Positions 42,988-52,502 of a stretch of DNA of 64,000 nt are shown here, piece after piece. Position numbers and translations under genes: made by a program. Source of the stretch: CAVTOA01 sp963736285. Lineage in GTDB: Bacteria; Actinomycetota; Actinomycetes; Mycobacteriales; QHCE01. Numbering within the stretch: the stretch's first letter is position 1; every line of letters starts with the position of its first letter. The notes beneath the pieces were generated by a model. It was not told the DNA's origin, made no database searches, and saw only the letters and a list, made by a program, of their open reading frames with translations. The stretch is from contig CAVTOA010000003.1 of the NCBI GenBank assembly GCA_963736285.1, positions 1,426,001-1,490,000 of the forward strand. The letters run 5' to 3'.

Positions 42988-44289
42988 ATGCGAGAACTCG
43001 ATATCGCAGCCGTCGGCGTCGGCCCATTCAATCTAGCCTTGGCCGCGCTCGCCGATGAGGTCCCAGAGCTGCGGCTCCAGGCATACGATGCCAAGCCGGC
43101 CTTCGATTGGCACCCAGGGCTGCTGTTGGACTGGGCGACTCTACAGGTGAGTTTTCTCGCTGACTTGGTCAGTTTGGTCCAGCCGACCAGCCGGTGGTCT
43201 TTCCTATCGTATTTGGTGGACCGGGACCGCATGTATCCGTTTTACATTGCCGAACGGTTTCACATCCCGCGCCGGGAATACGCCGACTATTGCGGCTGGG
43301 TGGCCTCGAGCCTTCCGTCGGTCACGTTTGGCACCGAAGTAACCGCGCTGCACTGGAATCCCGACCGTCGCGTGTGGACGATCGACCTCGCTACAGGTGC
43401 CCCAGCACATCGACGCGTTCGTCAGCAAGATGCCCGCAACGTCGTGTTGGGAGTCGGCACCAAGCCGCTGCTGCCGCAGGCGTTGCGGGGTGTGGAAGAC
43501 CCGCGACTGATCCATTCCGAACATTATCTGTCACATGTGGACCAATGGCATGATGCCCAACAAGTAATCGTCGTGGGTTCCGGACAGTCTGGCGCCGAAG
43601 TTTTTCTGGACCTGCTGCGGCGGCAGCGGAACTACGGCTGGGCGATCACCTGGGCGACCCGGACCGCAAGCTTTGCGCCGCTGGACTACAGCAAGCTGGT
43701 GTTGGAATACACAACCCCGGAATATATGCGCTATTTCCACAGTCTGGCTCCGGCGAGGCGGGATGAGCTCATCGAGAGCCAGTGGCAGCTATATAAAGGA
43801 ATCGACGCCGAGACGATCGACGCCATCCACGCCGAGCTCTACGAACACATGCTCGATGGCGACCGGCCGCCGGTCCGGCTGTTTCCGGCGACCACGGTGG
43901 ACGGCATTGACTCAGCGACTGGCGGAATGCGTCTGCACTGTCACAATGCGGACACTGGTGCCCGGTTCGCGATAGATGCCGGTGCCGTCGTCGCGGCCAC
44001 TGGGTATGCCGCTGAGATCCCGCGTTTTCTCGACCCGGTGCGTGAGCTCATCGCCTGGGACGAGCAGGGGCGCTATCAGGTCAGCGTCGATCACCGGGTG
44101 CTGACTGACGACGCGGTGACCGGCGGTCTGTTCGTACAGAACGCCGAGTTACACACCCACGGCGCCGCCGCCCCCGACTTGGGCATCGGTGCGTATCGAA
44201 GCGCCACCCTCCTCAATCACGTTGCCCAGCGCGACCTCTTCCGGTTACCTAAGCGCACCGCATTCCAGACTTTCGGAGGTGTGTCGTGA
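42988..44289 (+). CDS. desB: Lysine/diamine N-hydroxylase (DesB/IucD-like flavoprotein)
   Basis: FAD- and NADPH-dependent N-monooxygenase. GVGPFNLALAAL is the FAD Rossmann loop, SFLADLVSLVQPTSRWSFLSYL the typical substrate region, VVGSGQSGAEVFLDLL the NADPH site and ATGYAAEIP the conserved C-terminal motif. 433 residues. The ATG follows the preceding stop directly. It would hydroxylate cadaverine (DesB) or lysine. It is placed last in the operon, unlike Streptomyces desABCD where it is second. Confidence 0.9.
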   Translation: MRELDIAAVGVGPFNLALAALADEVPELRLQAYDAKPAFDWHPGLLLDWATLQVSFLADLVSLVQPTSRWSFLSYLVDRDRMYPFYIAERFHIPRREYADYCGWVASSLPSVTFGTEVTALHWNPDRRVWTIDLATGAPAHRRVRQQDARNVVLGVGTKPLLPQALRGVEDPRLIHSEHYLSHVDQWHDAQQVIVVGSGQSGAEVFLDLLRRQRNYGWAITWATRTASFAPLDYSKLVLEYTTPEYMRYFHSLAPARRDELIESQWQLYKGIDAETIDAIHAELYEHMLDGDRPPVRLFPATTVDGIDSATGGMRLHCHNADTGARFAIDAGAVVAATGYAAEIPRFLDPVRELIAWDEQGRYQVSVDHRVLTDDAVTGGLFVQNAELHTHGAAAPDLGIGAYRSATLLNHVAQRDLFRLPKRTAFQTFGGVS

Positions 44290-44621
44290 TAAGCCAGAAC
44301 CCATGGCAGGCTATCGGCTCACGTCGACCGCCTGGTGGTGTCTGGAGGTGGCGATCACATGATCCGGCACGCTCGCCACTTTCCGGTCGGCCGTAAACCC
44401 GTTGTCAGCTAACAAATACGGTGGGTAGCGACGGGTAGTCGGCGCGCGCCGCGCCCGCAAAAATTTTGCCGACGTGTGAGGGAGCGAAACACCAGCTAGA
44501 TCCGGATGAGAAATGGTGTGACGTAAAAGAATATTGTGAATTGTCGCCGATTTCTCAGGAACTTGTGAATAATGCCGCCTTGGGAGTGCATGACGGGCGC
44601 TGTGAAAGGAAAATATTCGGG
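44290..44621. other. Intergenic region after the siderophore operon
   Basis: About 330 bases without a supported gene. The section 44510-44620 is AT-richer and should contain the promoter of the methyltransferase gene. A 17-codon frame at 44359 was considered and not accepted. Confidence 0.4.
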
Positions 44622-45437
44622 ATGAGTTCTTCGACGGAACGGCCGGGGTGGGCACCAGACGAGGTCGATCTTGGCCAGCCCAGTGCGGCGAGGGCCTATG
44701 ACTACTACTTAGGTGGCTCGCACAATTTCGCTGTGGACCGAGAATTAGCGCAGAAAGCCATGCAGGTGATGCCAAATCTGGCTCAAGCCGCTGCGGCCAA
44801 TCGGGGCTTTCTGCGCCGTGCTACTCAACACCTGATTAGCCAGGGGGTCACCCAGTTCTTAGACATTGGTTCAGGGATCCCCACTGTCGGCAACACGCAT
44901 GAGATCGCGCAACGCGGGAATGATCAAGCGCGGGTGGTCTATGCCGACCTCGACCCTGTCGCGGTCATCCACAGTGAAGCGATGCTGGTCGACAACGACA
45001 ATGCCGCCATTGTGGCGGCGGATCTCCGCAAGCCGGCAGAGCTACTCGCCGAGGTCAAGAGCACCGGTCTGCTGGACTTCGAGCGTCCGATAGCGGTCAT
45101 GCTTATCGCGGTACTGCACTTTCTGTCCGATGACGACAATCCATATGAGGTGGTCGGGCAGCTGCGCGACGCACTCGCACCAGGCAGCTACATCACCATT
45201 AGCCATGCCACCCTTGACGGCGAGACCGAAGTGGGCAGCGTCGTCGAACTCTACAAGAAGAGCCCTAATCCGCTGCGGGTACGGAGTCGGGAAGAATTCA
45301 CAAAATTCTTTGACGGGTTAACGCTGCTCGAGCCAGGCGCGGTCTTCGTGCCGCAGTGGCGCCCTGGGCCCAACGAGGTATTCGCCGACGAACCCCGGCT
45401 TTCTAGCAACTTTGGTGCTGTTGGCCAAAAGGCTTGA
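44622..45437 (+). CDS. DUF574-type SAM-dependent methyltransferase
   Basis: The N-terminal signature DLGQPSAARAYDYYLGGSHNF is the hallmark of this actinobacterial family, followed by QFLDIGSGIPT (SAM motif I) and ADLDPVAV. It ends with LLEPGAVFVPQWRP. The ATG at 44622 is chosen because the motif starts 15 residues in; an open frame upstream has no site. 271 residues. The substrate of this large family is unknown. It is 24 bases upstream of the PAS-GGDEF-EAL gene, probably co-transcribed. Confidence 0.88.
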   Translation: MSSSTERPGWAPDEVDLGQPSAARAYDYYLGGSHNFAVDRELAQKAMQVMPNLAQAAAANRGFLRRATQHLISQGVTQFLDIGSGIPTVGNTHEIAQRGNDQARVVYADLDPVAVIHSEAMLVDNDNAAIVAADLRKPAELLAEVKSTGLLDFERPIAVMLIAVLHFLSDDDNPYEVVGQLRDALAPGSYITISHATLDGETEVGSVVELYKKSPNPLRVRSREEFTKFFDGLTLLEPGAVFVPQWRPGPNEVFADEPRLSSNFGAVGQKA

Positions 45438-45461
45438 CGCAGCGAACAAGGTAAGGCTGCT

Positions 45462-47648
45462 ATGTCTGTACTAGCGGAGGATCCGCGTTTCCGCACGAGC
45501 GTCGAGCGGTTTAGTCGACTGTGGACGAAGCGCGTTCTGGGAACCAGCTACGTGTCAATGACGGAGCTGGAAGTCGCCGCGCTCCTCACGAAGCTGAGCT
45601 ATTACCTCGTCGGCGCGTCGAGCGGAGACGACGCCGGCGTTCCGCACGCTCGCCGTGTGGGTGAGGCTTTGGTGGCCGCGCACTTCACCGGGCCCGACAC
45701 ACTCGAGCGTGCGATCGCGTTCCTCGCTGAGGAGCTGCCGGTATTGCTCGAGACGTTAGTGAATGCGGATCCCACTTTCGTACTCCAGCGTGAGCCGCGA
45801 GACCGAGTGCCAGCGGTATTGGGCGCTGTTGCCTCTGGCTATTCTCGGGCGTTGCGCGACATCACCCTGGCTGAGCAGGAGCAGATCCTTCGCGCGGGTT
45901 TGGCGGCGCGTCGGAAAGCCGAGCGGGCGCTCCGCGAGAGCGAAGCGCGGTTTCGCGCGGTGTTCGAGCATGCGGCCATCGGTATCGGCATCTGCGATGC
46001 CCAGACCGGTCGGGTCATCACCGCGAATCAGACACTCGCCGACATGTTTGGTTATTCAGTCGCAGAGTTCTGCGAGTTCTATGCGGAGCAATTCGTGCAC
46101 CCCGACGATGCGCACGACTTTTGGCCCGCCTATCACGAGACGATTCGTGGAGAACGCGATCACATGCGTATGGAAAAGCAGTACCTGCGCAGTGATGGCA
46201 ATTCCATGTGGACCGATGTCACCGCTTCGTTGATTCGGGACGAACAAGGTAATCCGCGTTATCTCGTTGGAATGCTCGAAGACGTCACGCAGCAGCACGA
46301 ATTTCAGGAGGTATTGCAGCGCCAAGCCCGATATGACTCGCTCACTAAGCTCCCGAACAGAGTGCTTTTTTTCGAGCATCTTCAACAAACCATCGACCAA
46401 GCTGGCGAGGATACTCGCCTCGGCCTGTGCTACATCGACCTTGACCAGTTCAAGACCACTAACGACACGCTCGGACACCATATGGGTGACCGGCTACTGG
46501 TTGCGGTGGCGCAACGACTGGAAAAAGTCGTGTCGGGGGAGGGGCGGCTGTTGGCCAGGCTGTCAAGTGACGAGTTTGTGGTCCTGATCGACAACCCTGC
46601 CGGGACGAGCGAAGTGGTGTCTATTGCGGAGTCGGTTCTGCGCGCTTTCGAGGACCCCGTCTCCATCGATGCTTTGGAGCTTCGGATCTCCGCGAGTATT
46701 GGCGTGCTTGAACGGCAACTTGCCGGCACGGATGCGGCAGAATTAATGAAGGACGCCGACCTCACCTTGCTGTGGGCTAAGTCTGCTGGCAAGGGTCGTT
46801 GGGCGCTTTACGACCCCGAGCGCAACAAACGGGAGCTGGCAAAGTATCGGTTGTCGGCCGCTATTCCGCTGGCTTTGGAGCGTCGTGAGTTCTTCTTGGA
46901 GTATCAGCCGCTGGTAAGTCTGGAGAACGGGTCGTGGTATGGCGCCGAGGCATTGGTGCGCTGGCAGCATCCGCAATATGGTCGGCTAGCCCCGGACAAA
47001 TTTATTCAGTTGGCAGAAGACACCGGTCAGATCGTCCCGTTGGGACGGTGGGTGTTGCAGAGCGCGTGCAAACAGGCGCGTCAATGGTTAGAGCAGCATG
47101 GTGACGATTCCCCGGTCATGAGCGTGAATCTTGCGGTCCAGCAGCTTCGTGCGCAGGATCAACACGATTTCGTGCGGGATGTCATGGAGATCCTCGAGCG
47201 TACGGGGGTTCCTCCAGCGAAGCTGCAACTGGAGATCACCGAGAGCGCGGTCATGAATCCAGACGACGATTCGCTCGGCACGTTGCACGAACTGGCCGAA
47301 CGTGGGGTGCGGATCGCTATAGATGACTTCGGCACCGGGTATTCCAACCTTGCGTATTTGCGGCGATTGCCCGTGCATGGGCTCAAGCTAGCGGGGTCGT
47401 TTGTGGACGGTTTGCGCTCGCCGGAGCGTCCAGACCCAGTGGACGGACGCATCGTCGCCACGCTTATTACGCTTGCGCAAACCTTAGGTTTGGCGGTCAC
47501 TGCCGAGGAGATCGAGACTCGGGAGCAGGCAGCTCGGCTAAGGGCATTTGGTTGTGACATAGGGCAGGGGTATTTGTTTTCTCGCCCGCAGTTGCCGGAG
47601 GCGCTCTCGGATTTTGCTTCGCCGTACCCGATGCCGCAACAGGTCTGA
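45462..47648 (+). CDS. PAS-GGDEF-EAL cyclic-di-GMP protein with degenerate GGDEF
   Basis: Residues ~165-285 form a PAS domain (FRAVFEHAAIGIGICDAQTG). The GGDEF domain begins YDSLTKLPNRVLFF, but the catalytic loop reads ARLSSDEFVVL where active cyclases have R-x-GGDEF, so cyclase activity is unlikely. The EAL domain (~470-720) retains GAEALVRW, LEITESAVM, DDFGTGYS, the Lys in HGLKLAG and the Glu in AEEIE, so phosphodiesterase activity is plausible; the usual LKID is LKLA. ~160 N-terminal residues are helical and may be a sensor. 728 residues. It follows a DUF574 methyltransferase gene. Confidence 0.9.
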   Translation: MSVLAEDPRFRTSVERFSRLWTKRVLGTSYVSMTELEVAALLTKLSYYLVGASSGDDAGVPHARRVGEALVAAHFTGPDTLERAIAFLAEELPVLLETLVNADPTFVLQREPRDRVPAVLGAVASGYSRALRDITLAEQEQILRAGLAARRKAERALRESEARFRAVFEHAAIGIGICDAQTGRVITANQTLADMFGYSVAEFCEFYAEQFVHPDDAHDFWPAYHETIRGERDHMRMEKQYLRSDGNSMWTDVTASLIRDEQGNPRYLVGMLEDVTQQHEFQEVLQRQARYDSLTKLPNRVLFFEHLQQTIDQAGEDTRLGLCYIDLDQFKTTNDTLGHHMGDRLLVAVAQRLEKVVSGEGRLLARLSSDEFVVLIDNPAGTSEVVSIAESVLRAFEDPVSIDALELRISASIGVLERQLAGTDAAELMKDADLTLLWAKSAGKGRWALYDPERNKRELAKYRLSAAIPLALERREFFLEYQPLVSLENGSWYGAEALVRWQHPQYGRLAPDKFIQLAEDTGQIVPLGRWVLQSACKQARQWLEQHGDDSPVMSVNLAVQQLRAQDQHDFVRDVMEILERTGVPPAKLQLEITESAVMNPDDDSLGTLHELAERGVRIAIDDFGTGYSNLAYLRRLPVHGLKLAGSFVDGLRSPERPDPVDGRIVATLITLAQTLGLAVTAEEIETREQAARLRAFGCDIGQGYLFSRPQLPEALSDFASPYPMPQQV

Positions 47649-47676
47649 TGCACGCTGTGCAAGAGCTCGTCGGCTC

Positions 47677-48117
47677 TTAGGTGAATACCCAGTGCCGATA
47701 TGCCACATAGTTAATGAGCACCGTCAGTGCGGTGGCGATGGCTTTGGCGATGAGGTACTCGAGCCCTAGCGCCGCCAATCCGGTGACGACAGCCAGAGTG
47801 AGCCCGTAGTTGACCGCGACGAGGGCGCAGTAGCGGGTGAGTTGTTTTCCGACAGGTGCGTTGCTTTCAAACGCCCATATCCGGTTGAGTCCAAAGTTGA
47901 CAACAAACGCGACGAGGTAGGCGAGAGTGGTGGCTAATGGCAGCCAGATGTGGAGTACGCCATGGGTGAGAAAGAGGATGCCCACATCGGCAATGAAGCT
48001 CAAGCCGCCTATGCACAAGTAACGAGAAAGGCTGTGACGGTAGATGCGGCGTATGAGCTGAGGTATAGGACGCGCGGCAACGACAGGTTCGGGGGTGGGT
48101 CTCAAGTCTGATGTCAT
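47677..48117 (-). CDS. GtrA-family membrane protein
   Basis: A 146-residue four-helix protein with RYLCIGGLSFIADVGILFL and NFGLNRIWAF, then TVLINYVAYRHWVF, typical of GtrA, which moves or presents polyprenyl-linked sugars. ATG 48117 is chosen because the longer frame starts in non-conserved sequence. It is divergent from the DUF2142/sugar gene cluster and probably belongs to the same glycan function. Confidence 0.85.
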   Translation of the reverse strand: MTSDLRPTPEPVVAARPIPQLIRRIYRHSLSRYLCIGGLSFIADVGILFLTHGVLHIWLPLATTLAYLVAFVVNFGLNRIWAFESNAPVGKQLTRYCALVAVNYGLTLAVVTGLAALGLEYLIAKAIATALTVLINYVAYRHWVFT

Positions 48118-48266
48118 CGGAGTATGGTTGCCTCGGCTATTTGCTGGGTTCGTGCGTGGTTGTACCGCTTTGCGGTGGCCAGCTAAACGCGATGTGCGGT
48201 TTAGGGGCTTCACTGTAGCGCCAAGCCTGTTCGAGTCGTGGAACCTTCTCTGATTTGGAGCGTGAC

Positions 48267-49877
48267 ATGCACGACGTGGCGATGGTGCAAGAAAGGCCCA
48301 CCATTTCTGAGAAACAAGATGGCACCGGCGCATCTCTAGGTCTACATAGGCTCCTGTTCAACCGTTCCTGGAAAATCTGGTGCACTGCCTTTGTTGCCTT
48401 CTTTCTCATGGGCGGTGCGTGGGCCCTCGCTGCTCCATATGACGGCACACCTGATGAGACGGCACATGTCATACGCGCCGCCGGGGTCGCCAAGGGGCAG
48501 ATACTGCGGAAACCCGAGGATGCCGCTGGTGGCACCGGCGCGGTGCAGCGGGTAGGTGCGGGCTTGGTTCCCCACAACAACACTTGTTACCACAGCGATG
48601 TCACCAAAACGCCTGCCTGTGCGGACAGTCCCGGTACTGGCGGGGACAGGGAGATCGATGCCGGTACTGGAGCGGGTCGCTATAACCCGCTGTATTACGC
48701 GGCAGTCGGCGGACCTTTGGCGTTGTGGCCAAACTGGGTGGGTCTTCTTCTTGCCAGGCTCATTAGTGCCGCTATATGTGCGGCGTTCTTGGCGTCCGCG
48801 GTCTTGAGTTGTGTGCGGTGGCGTCGATCGCCGTTGCTGTTGGCGGGATTAGTGGTGGCTGTCACGCCGGTTGTCATTCACTTGTCGGGCGGGATCAACC
48901 CCAACTCTGTAGAGATCGCCGCCAGTATCTCGTTGTTCGCTGCGCTTATCCCCCTTCTTCTGTCCCGCGAAGATGCGGCTATGTCCGCATGGCTGCGGCG
49001 GGCGGCCATAGCGGCCATTGTTGTTGCGCAACTGCGAACCATGGGCCCGGAGATCATTGTGGGGGCGCTGTTGGTGATGCTCGTCCCGCCGGTGCGTGCG
49101 CGCATTCGTCAGCTGTGGGCGCACACCGCGACTCGTTGGTGGGGGCTGGGCGTGGTGATTTCCATGGCCGCCGGTGTGGTGTGGACACAGGTGGCGGATG
49201 CTGCCGAGATCGGCCACTACGCGAGCGATGTGCATTACACGCTTCATCAAGCACTTGCATGGGAGCTTGATTCGCGACTTCCGTGGTACCTGACGAGCAT
49301 GGCGGACGGCTTGTCTTATTTCGACACCAACACTCCTTATGTTGGCCTTGGTTGGACTCTGGCATTTGGCGCGTTGTTGTTGTTTGCCGTTGCCTGCGGA
49401 ACGAACCCGCAACGGTGGCGGTTGGTGGCACTTAGCGCTGGCGTCATTGCTTTGCCGGTGGTCGTGGATGTCACCACCGTCAATAGCTATGGTTTTCCCT
49501 TCCAAGCGCGTTACATGTTGCCTTTGGCCGTCGGTCTCCCACTACTGGCGGCATTCGTCATAGGACAGCAGAAAAGGCTAGATGCGGCACTGAACACGTC
49601 GATAACGCGAATCTTTGTGGTCGCTTTGCTGCCGTTGCAGTGGGTGGCGCTCGTGCAGGTAATGATTCGTTGGCAGCATGGACTTGGTCTCGGGCGGCCT
49701 ATTAACCCGTTTACTGGTAGTTGGCTGCCACCGTTAGGACCGGTGCTTCCGATCGCGTCCATGACGGTAGCCCTCGCAGTTCTTGGCGTGCTGATCTGGC
49801 AGCTTGCCGGTCGACGTCCATCCGAAGACCAATCACCGCTTGTCTCTTTGGACAACGGGAGAGGGGCACACGCGTGA
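48267..49877 (+). CDS. DUF2142 polytopic membrane protein
   Basis: About ten spans with the family signatures TPDETAHVIRA in the first external loop and FPFQARYMLPLAVG near the end, as in DUF2142 proteins from capsule and teichoic-acid loci, thought to be GT-C-like. ATG 48267 follows GGAG. 536 residues. Its stop overlaps the next gene by GTGA, giving an operon with the sugar-nucleotide genes. Transferase function is inferred, not shown. Confidence 0.87.
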   Translation: MHDVAMVQERPTISEKQDGTGASLGLHRLLFNRSWKIWCTAFVAFFLMGGAWALAAPYDGTPDETAHVIRAAGVAKGQILRKPEDAAGGTGAVQRVGAGLVPHNNTCYHSDVTKTPACADSPGTGGDREIDAGTGAGRYNPLYYAAVGGPLALWPNWVGLLLARLISAAICAAFLASAVLSCVRWRRSPLLLAGLVVAVTPVVIHLSGGINPNSVEIAASISLFAALIPLLLSREDAAMSAWLRRAAIAAIVVAQLRTMGPEIIVGALLVMLVPPVRARIRQLWAHTATRWWGLGVVISMAAGVVWTQVADAAEIGHYASDVHYTLHQALAWELDSRLPWYLTSMADGLSYFDTNTPYVGLGWTLAFGALLLFAVACGTNPQRWRLVALSAGVIALPVVVDVTTVNSYGFPFQARYMLPLAVGLPLLAAFVIGQQKRLDAALNTSITRIFVVALLPLQWVALVQVMIRWQHGLGLGRPINPFTGSWLPPLGPVLPIASMTVALAVLGVLIWQLAGRRPSEDQSPLVSLDNGRGAHA

Positions 49878-51553
49878 GCACCGGAACGTCATTGGGAACC
49901 AGCTACTACATTCACCCCACCGCAGAAGTCGAAGAGGGTGTCACCATCGGCGGGGGTACCCGGATCTGGCACCAGGTTCATGTCCGCCAGGGTGCCGCTT
50001 TTGGCAACGACTGCAATCTCGGAAAGAACGTTTTCGTCGACGAGTGCGTGCGGATTGGGCACCGGGCCAAAATCCAAAACAATGTCTCGGTGTATCGCGG
50101 GGTTGAGATCGGTGACGACGTGTTCGTCGGCCCGAGTGCTGTCTTTACCAACGATCTGCGCCCGCGCGCGGCTAACTCCGAGTGGCAGATCACTCCCACC
50201 ATTGTGGAGCGCGGGTCCTCTATCGGGGCTAATGCGACCGTGGTGTGTGGAGTCACCATTGGTGCGCATGCCATGGTTGCCGCTGGCTCGGTGGTGACCC
50301 GATCAGTCCAGCCCCATCACCTTGTTGTCGGCAATCCCGCCCGGCACCGTGGCTGGGTGTGTGTCTGTGGGGAGGTGGTCTCTCGAAGTCTGGATCGACC
50401 CACGGACCTTCGATGCGAAGGATGTGTTCAGGTCGGTAGCAAGGTGAGTGCTCCGACAGTTCCGATCAGCAAGGTCGACATTGGAGCCGAAGAAGAGCAG
50501 CTTGTCCTTGAGGTATTGCGCTCGGGAATGTTGGCGCAGGGGCCCAAGGTGGCCGCATTGGAAGAAACGTTCGCGGCGGCCCAAGGTGTGGCGCATGCGG
50601 TGGCGGTCAGCAACGGCACGGTTGCCCTGGTCGCCGCGCTGAAGGCATTGGGGGTAGGCCCGGGAGACGAGGTCATCACTACGCCTTTCAGTTTTAATGC
50701 GACGCTAAACGCAATTTTGGAGGTCGGAGCAACCGCGCGTTTCGCCGATATCGCCGACGACTACACCATCGATCCCGCATCGGTGGCCGCTTTAATTAAC
50801 GAGAAAACCACGGCCTTGCTGCCGGTGCATCTCTACGGGTTGCCCGCAGACATGGCCGCAATCATGGAGCTAGCGTCACGATACGACCTCGCGGTGGTGG
50901 AAGATGCCGCCCAAGCGCATGGAGCCGCGTTCCTCGGGCGAGGTGTGGGGTCCTTCGGAGTGGGCACTTTCTCGTTGTATGGCACCAAAAATATCACCTG
51001 CGGCGAGGGAGGTCTGGTCACGACCAATGACGATGCGGTCGCGGAGACTCTCCGTCTACTTCGGAATCAAGGCATGCGCGCGCGGTACGACTACGTGATG
51101 CCTGGCTACAACTGGCGCCTTACCGATCTCCAAGCAGCCGTGGCGATTCCTCAGGTCAATCGGCTAGAGAAGATCAACGCGGCACGCAGCGCTAATGCGG
51201 CTTATTTAACGGCACGCTTGGCGGACACACCGGGTTTGCTGCTGCCGAAGGTTCCCGCTGGCCGCGACTCAGCGTGGCACCAGTACACGGTTCGGCTCAC
51301 TGACGATGCGCCCCTTACGCGCGAAGCGTTGTGCGCACAACTCGCCGAAGCGGGCGTGGGCAGCGGCGTGTACTACCCAAAGCTCATGCACGAATACCCG
51401 TGTTACCGCAATCATTCCGGCGTCATGGTGGACGCAACCCCCATGGCGCAAAAAATCGCTGCCCAGGTCGTTTCATTGCCTGTTCATCCCGGCCTGGACG
51501 AACAGGATCTCGACTGGGTGGCCACTGTTGTGAAGGGAGCACTGAGTGCTTGA
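49874..51553 (+). CDS. Fusion: WbpD/WlbB-like acetyltransferase plus WbpE/WlbC-like PLP aminotransferase
   Basis: Residues 1-~170 form a left-handed beta-helix acetyltransferase (GGGTRIWHQVHVRQGA, GASVVCGVTIGAHAMVAAGSV-like hexads). CVCGEVVSR...LRCEGC (~175-200) is a four-Cys zinc ribbon. From ~205 a complete DegT/DnrJ/EryC1 aminotransferase follows: GPKVAALEETFAAAQG, EDAAQAHGAAF, FSLYGTKNITCGEGG with the PLP Lys, and NWRLTDLQAAV. These are two steps (3-amination, 3-N-acetylation) in making UDP-2,3-diacetamido-2,3-dideoxy-glucuronic acid or a similar sugar. Both active sites look intact. GTG 49874 start. Confidence 0.87.
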   Translation: MSTGTSLGTSYYIHPTAEVEEGVTIGGGTRIWHQVHVRQGAAFGNDCNLGKNVFVDECVRIGHRAKIQNNVSVYRGVEIGDDVFVGPSAVFTNDLRPRAANSEWQITPTIVERGSSIGANATVVCGVTIGAHAMVAAGSVVTRSVQPHHLVVGNPARHRGWVCVCGEVVSRSLDRPTDLRCEGCVQVGSKVSAPTVPISKVDIGAEEEQLVLEVLRSGMLAQGPKVAALEETFAAAQGVAHAVAVSNGTVALVAALKALGVGPGDEVITTPFSFNATLNAILEVGATARFADIADDYTIDPASVAALINEKTTALLPVHLYGLPADMAAIMELASRYDLAVVEDAAQAHGAAFLGRGVGSFGVGTFSLYGTKNITCGEGGLVTTNDDAVAETLRLLRNQGMRARYDYVMPGYNWRLTDLQAAVAIPQVNRLEKINAARSANAAYLTARLADTPGLLLPKVPAGRDSAWHQYTVRLTDDAPLTREALCAQLAEAGVGSGVYYPKLMHEYPCYRNHSGVMVDATPMAQKIAAQVVSLPVHPGLDEQDLDWVATVVKGALSA

Positions 51554-52499
51554 GTTGGGTCTGGTTGGCGCCGGCATAATGGGCGCGAACCATGCGCGTG
51601 TGTCTATGGGACTAAAGGACGCACGGATCGGCATCGTGGTCGATCCAGATCGGGAGAAGGGCGAGGCGCTCGCCAAACACATCGGTGCTGAATATGCGAG
51701 CGGCGTCGGCGCCCTGTTCGGCAGAGTCGACGCGGCGATAGCAACGGTGCCGACGGAGCTACATGCCAACGTGGGGCGGCAGTTGCTTGAGGGTGGGCTG
51801 GATCTACTCGTAGAGAAGCCCATTACCTCCACTGTGGAGGAAGCGAAGATGCTGGTGGCCTGCGCCGCCGAACACGATCGCATTCTTATGGTGGGGCACG
51901 TGGAGCGGTTCAACCCGGCAGTATTGGGGTTGAACTCATTTGTCGACGACCTTCTGCATATCGAGATTAAGCGAGTGGGGCCGTTTACTCAGCGCGTCAC
52001 CGTTGACGTGGTGCTCGATCTCATGATTCATGACGTCGAGTTGGCGCGGTCGCTGGTGCCCGTGGGCGTGGAAGTCCGCGATGTCGCGGCGATTAGCCGC
52101 AAGGTGCGCACCGAATCCGAAGATCTGGCGATCGCGATGTTGTCGTTTAGCAATGGCGTTACCGCTACCTTGACGGCAAGCCGGATCAGTCAAACCAAGC
52201 AGCGTCAAATCGAATTGACCCAAAAGGACAATGTGGTCATCGCCGACCTGTTGCGGCAGCAGATCACTTTGCATCGGGTTGACCACGCCGAGTACGTAGG
52301 CGATAGCGGTATGCGATACCGTCAAAACAGTGTGATGGAAATCCCCTATTTGGAGCACCACGGCGAGCCGCTCTTCCTGGAGCAGCGGCACTTCGTGGAG
52401 TCCGTCCAAAATCATACCCAGCCAGTGGTGAGCGGAGCCGATGGTTTGGCGGCACTTGAGTTGGCCATCCGAATCCGCAACGCAACCTTTGAGAGGTAA
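51546..52499 (+). CDS. Gfo/Idh/MocA oxidoreductase, likely WbpB/WlbA-type sugar-nucleotide 3-dehydrogenase
   Basis: LGLVGAGIMGANHARV is the NAD Rossmann loop, EKPITSTVEEAKML contains the conserved EKP, and GHVERFNPAV the family motif. VVLDLMIHDVELARSL carries the catalytic-region His. In the WbpB pathway this enzyme oxidises C3 so that the neighbouring aminotransferase can aminate it. GTG 51546 overlaps the preceding gene by 8 bases after GGGAG. 317 residues. Genomic context supports the role. Confidence 0.88.
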   Translation: MLELGLVGAGIMGANHARVSMGLKDARIGIVVDPDREKGEALAKHIGAEYASGVGALFGRVDAAIATVPTELHANVGRQLLEGGLDLLVEKPITSTVEEAKMLVACAAEHDRILMVGHVERFNPAVLGLNSFVDDLLHIEIKRVGPFTQRVTVDVVLDLMIHDVELARSLVPVGVEVRDVAAISRKVRTESEDLAIAMLSFSNGVTATLTASRISQTKQRQIELTQKDNVVIADLLRQQITLHRVDHAEYVGDSGMRYRQNSVMEIPYLEHHGEPLFLEQRHFVESVQNHTQPVVSGADGLAALELAIRIRNATFER

Positions 52500-52502
52500 G
52501 AC

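Noticed and set aside
44359..44412. 17-codon frame MIRHARHFPVGRK-type after the siderophore operon
   Set aside because: No ribosome site or conservation evidence; too short to support.
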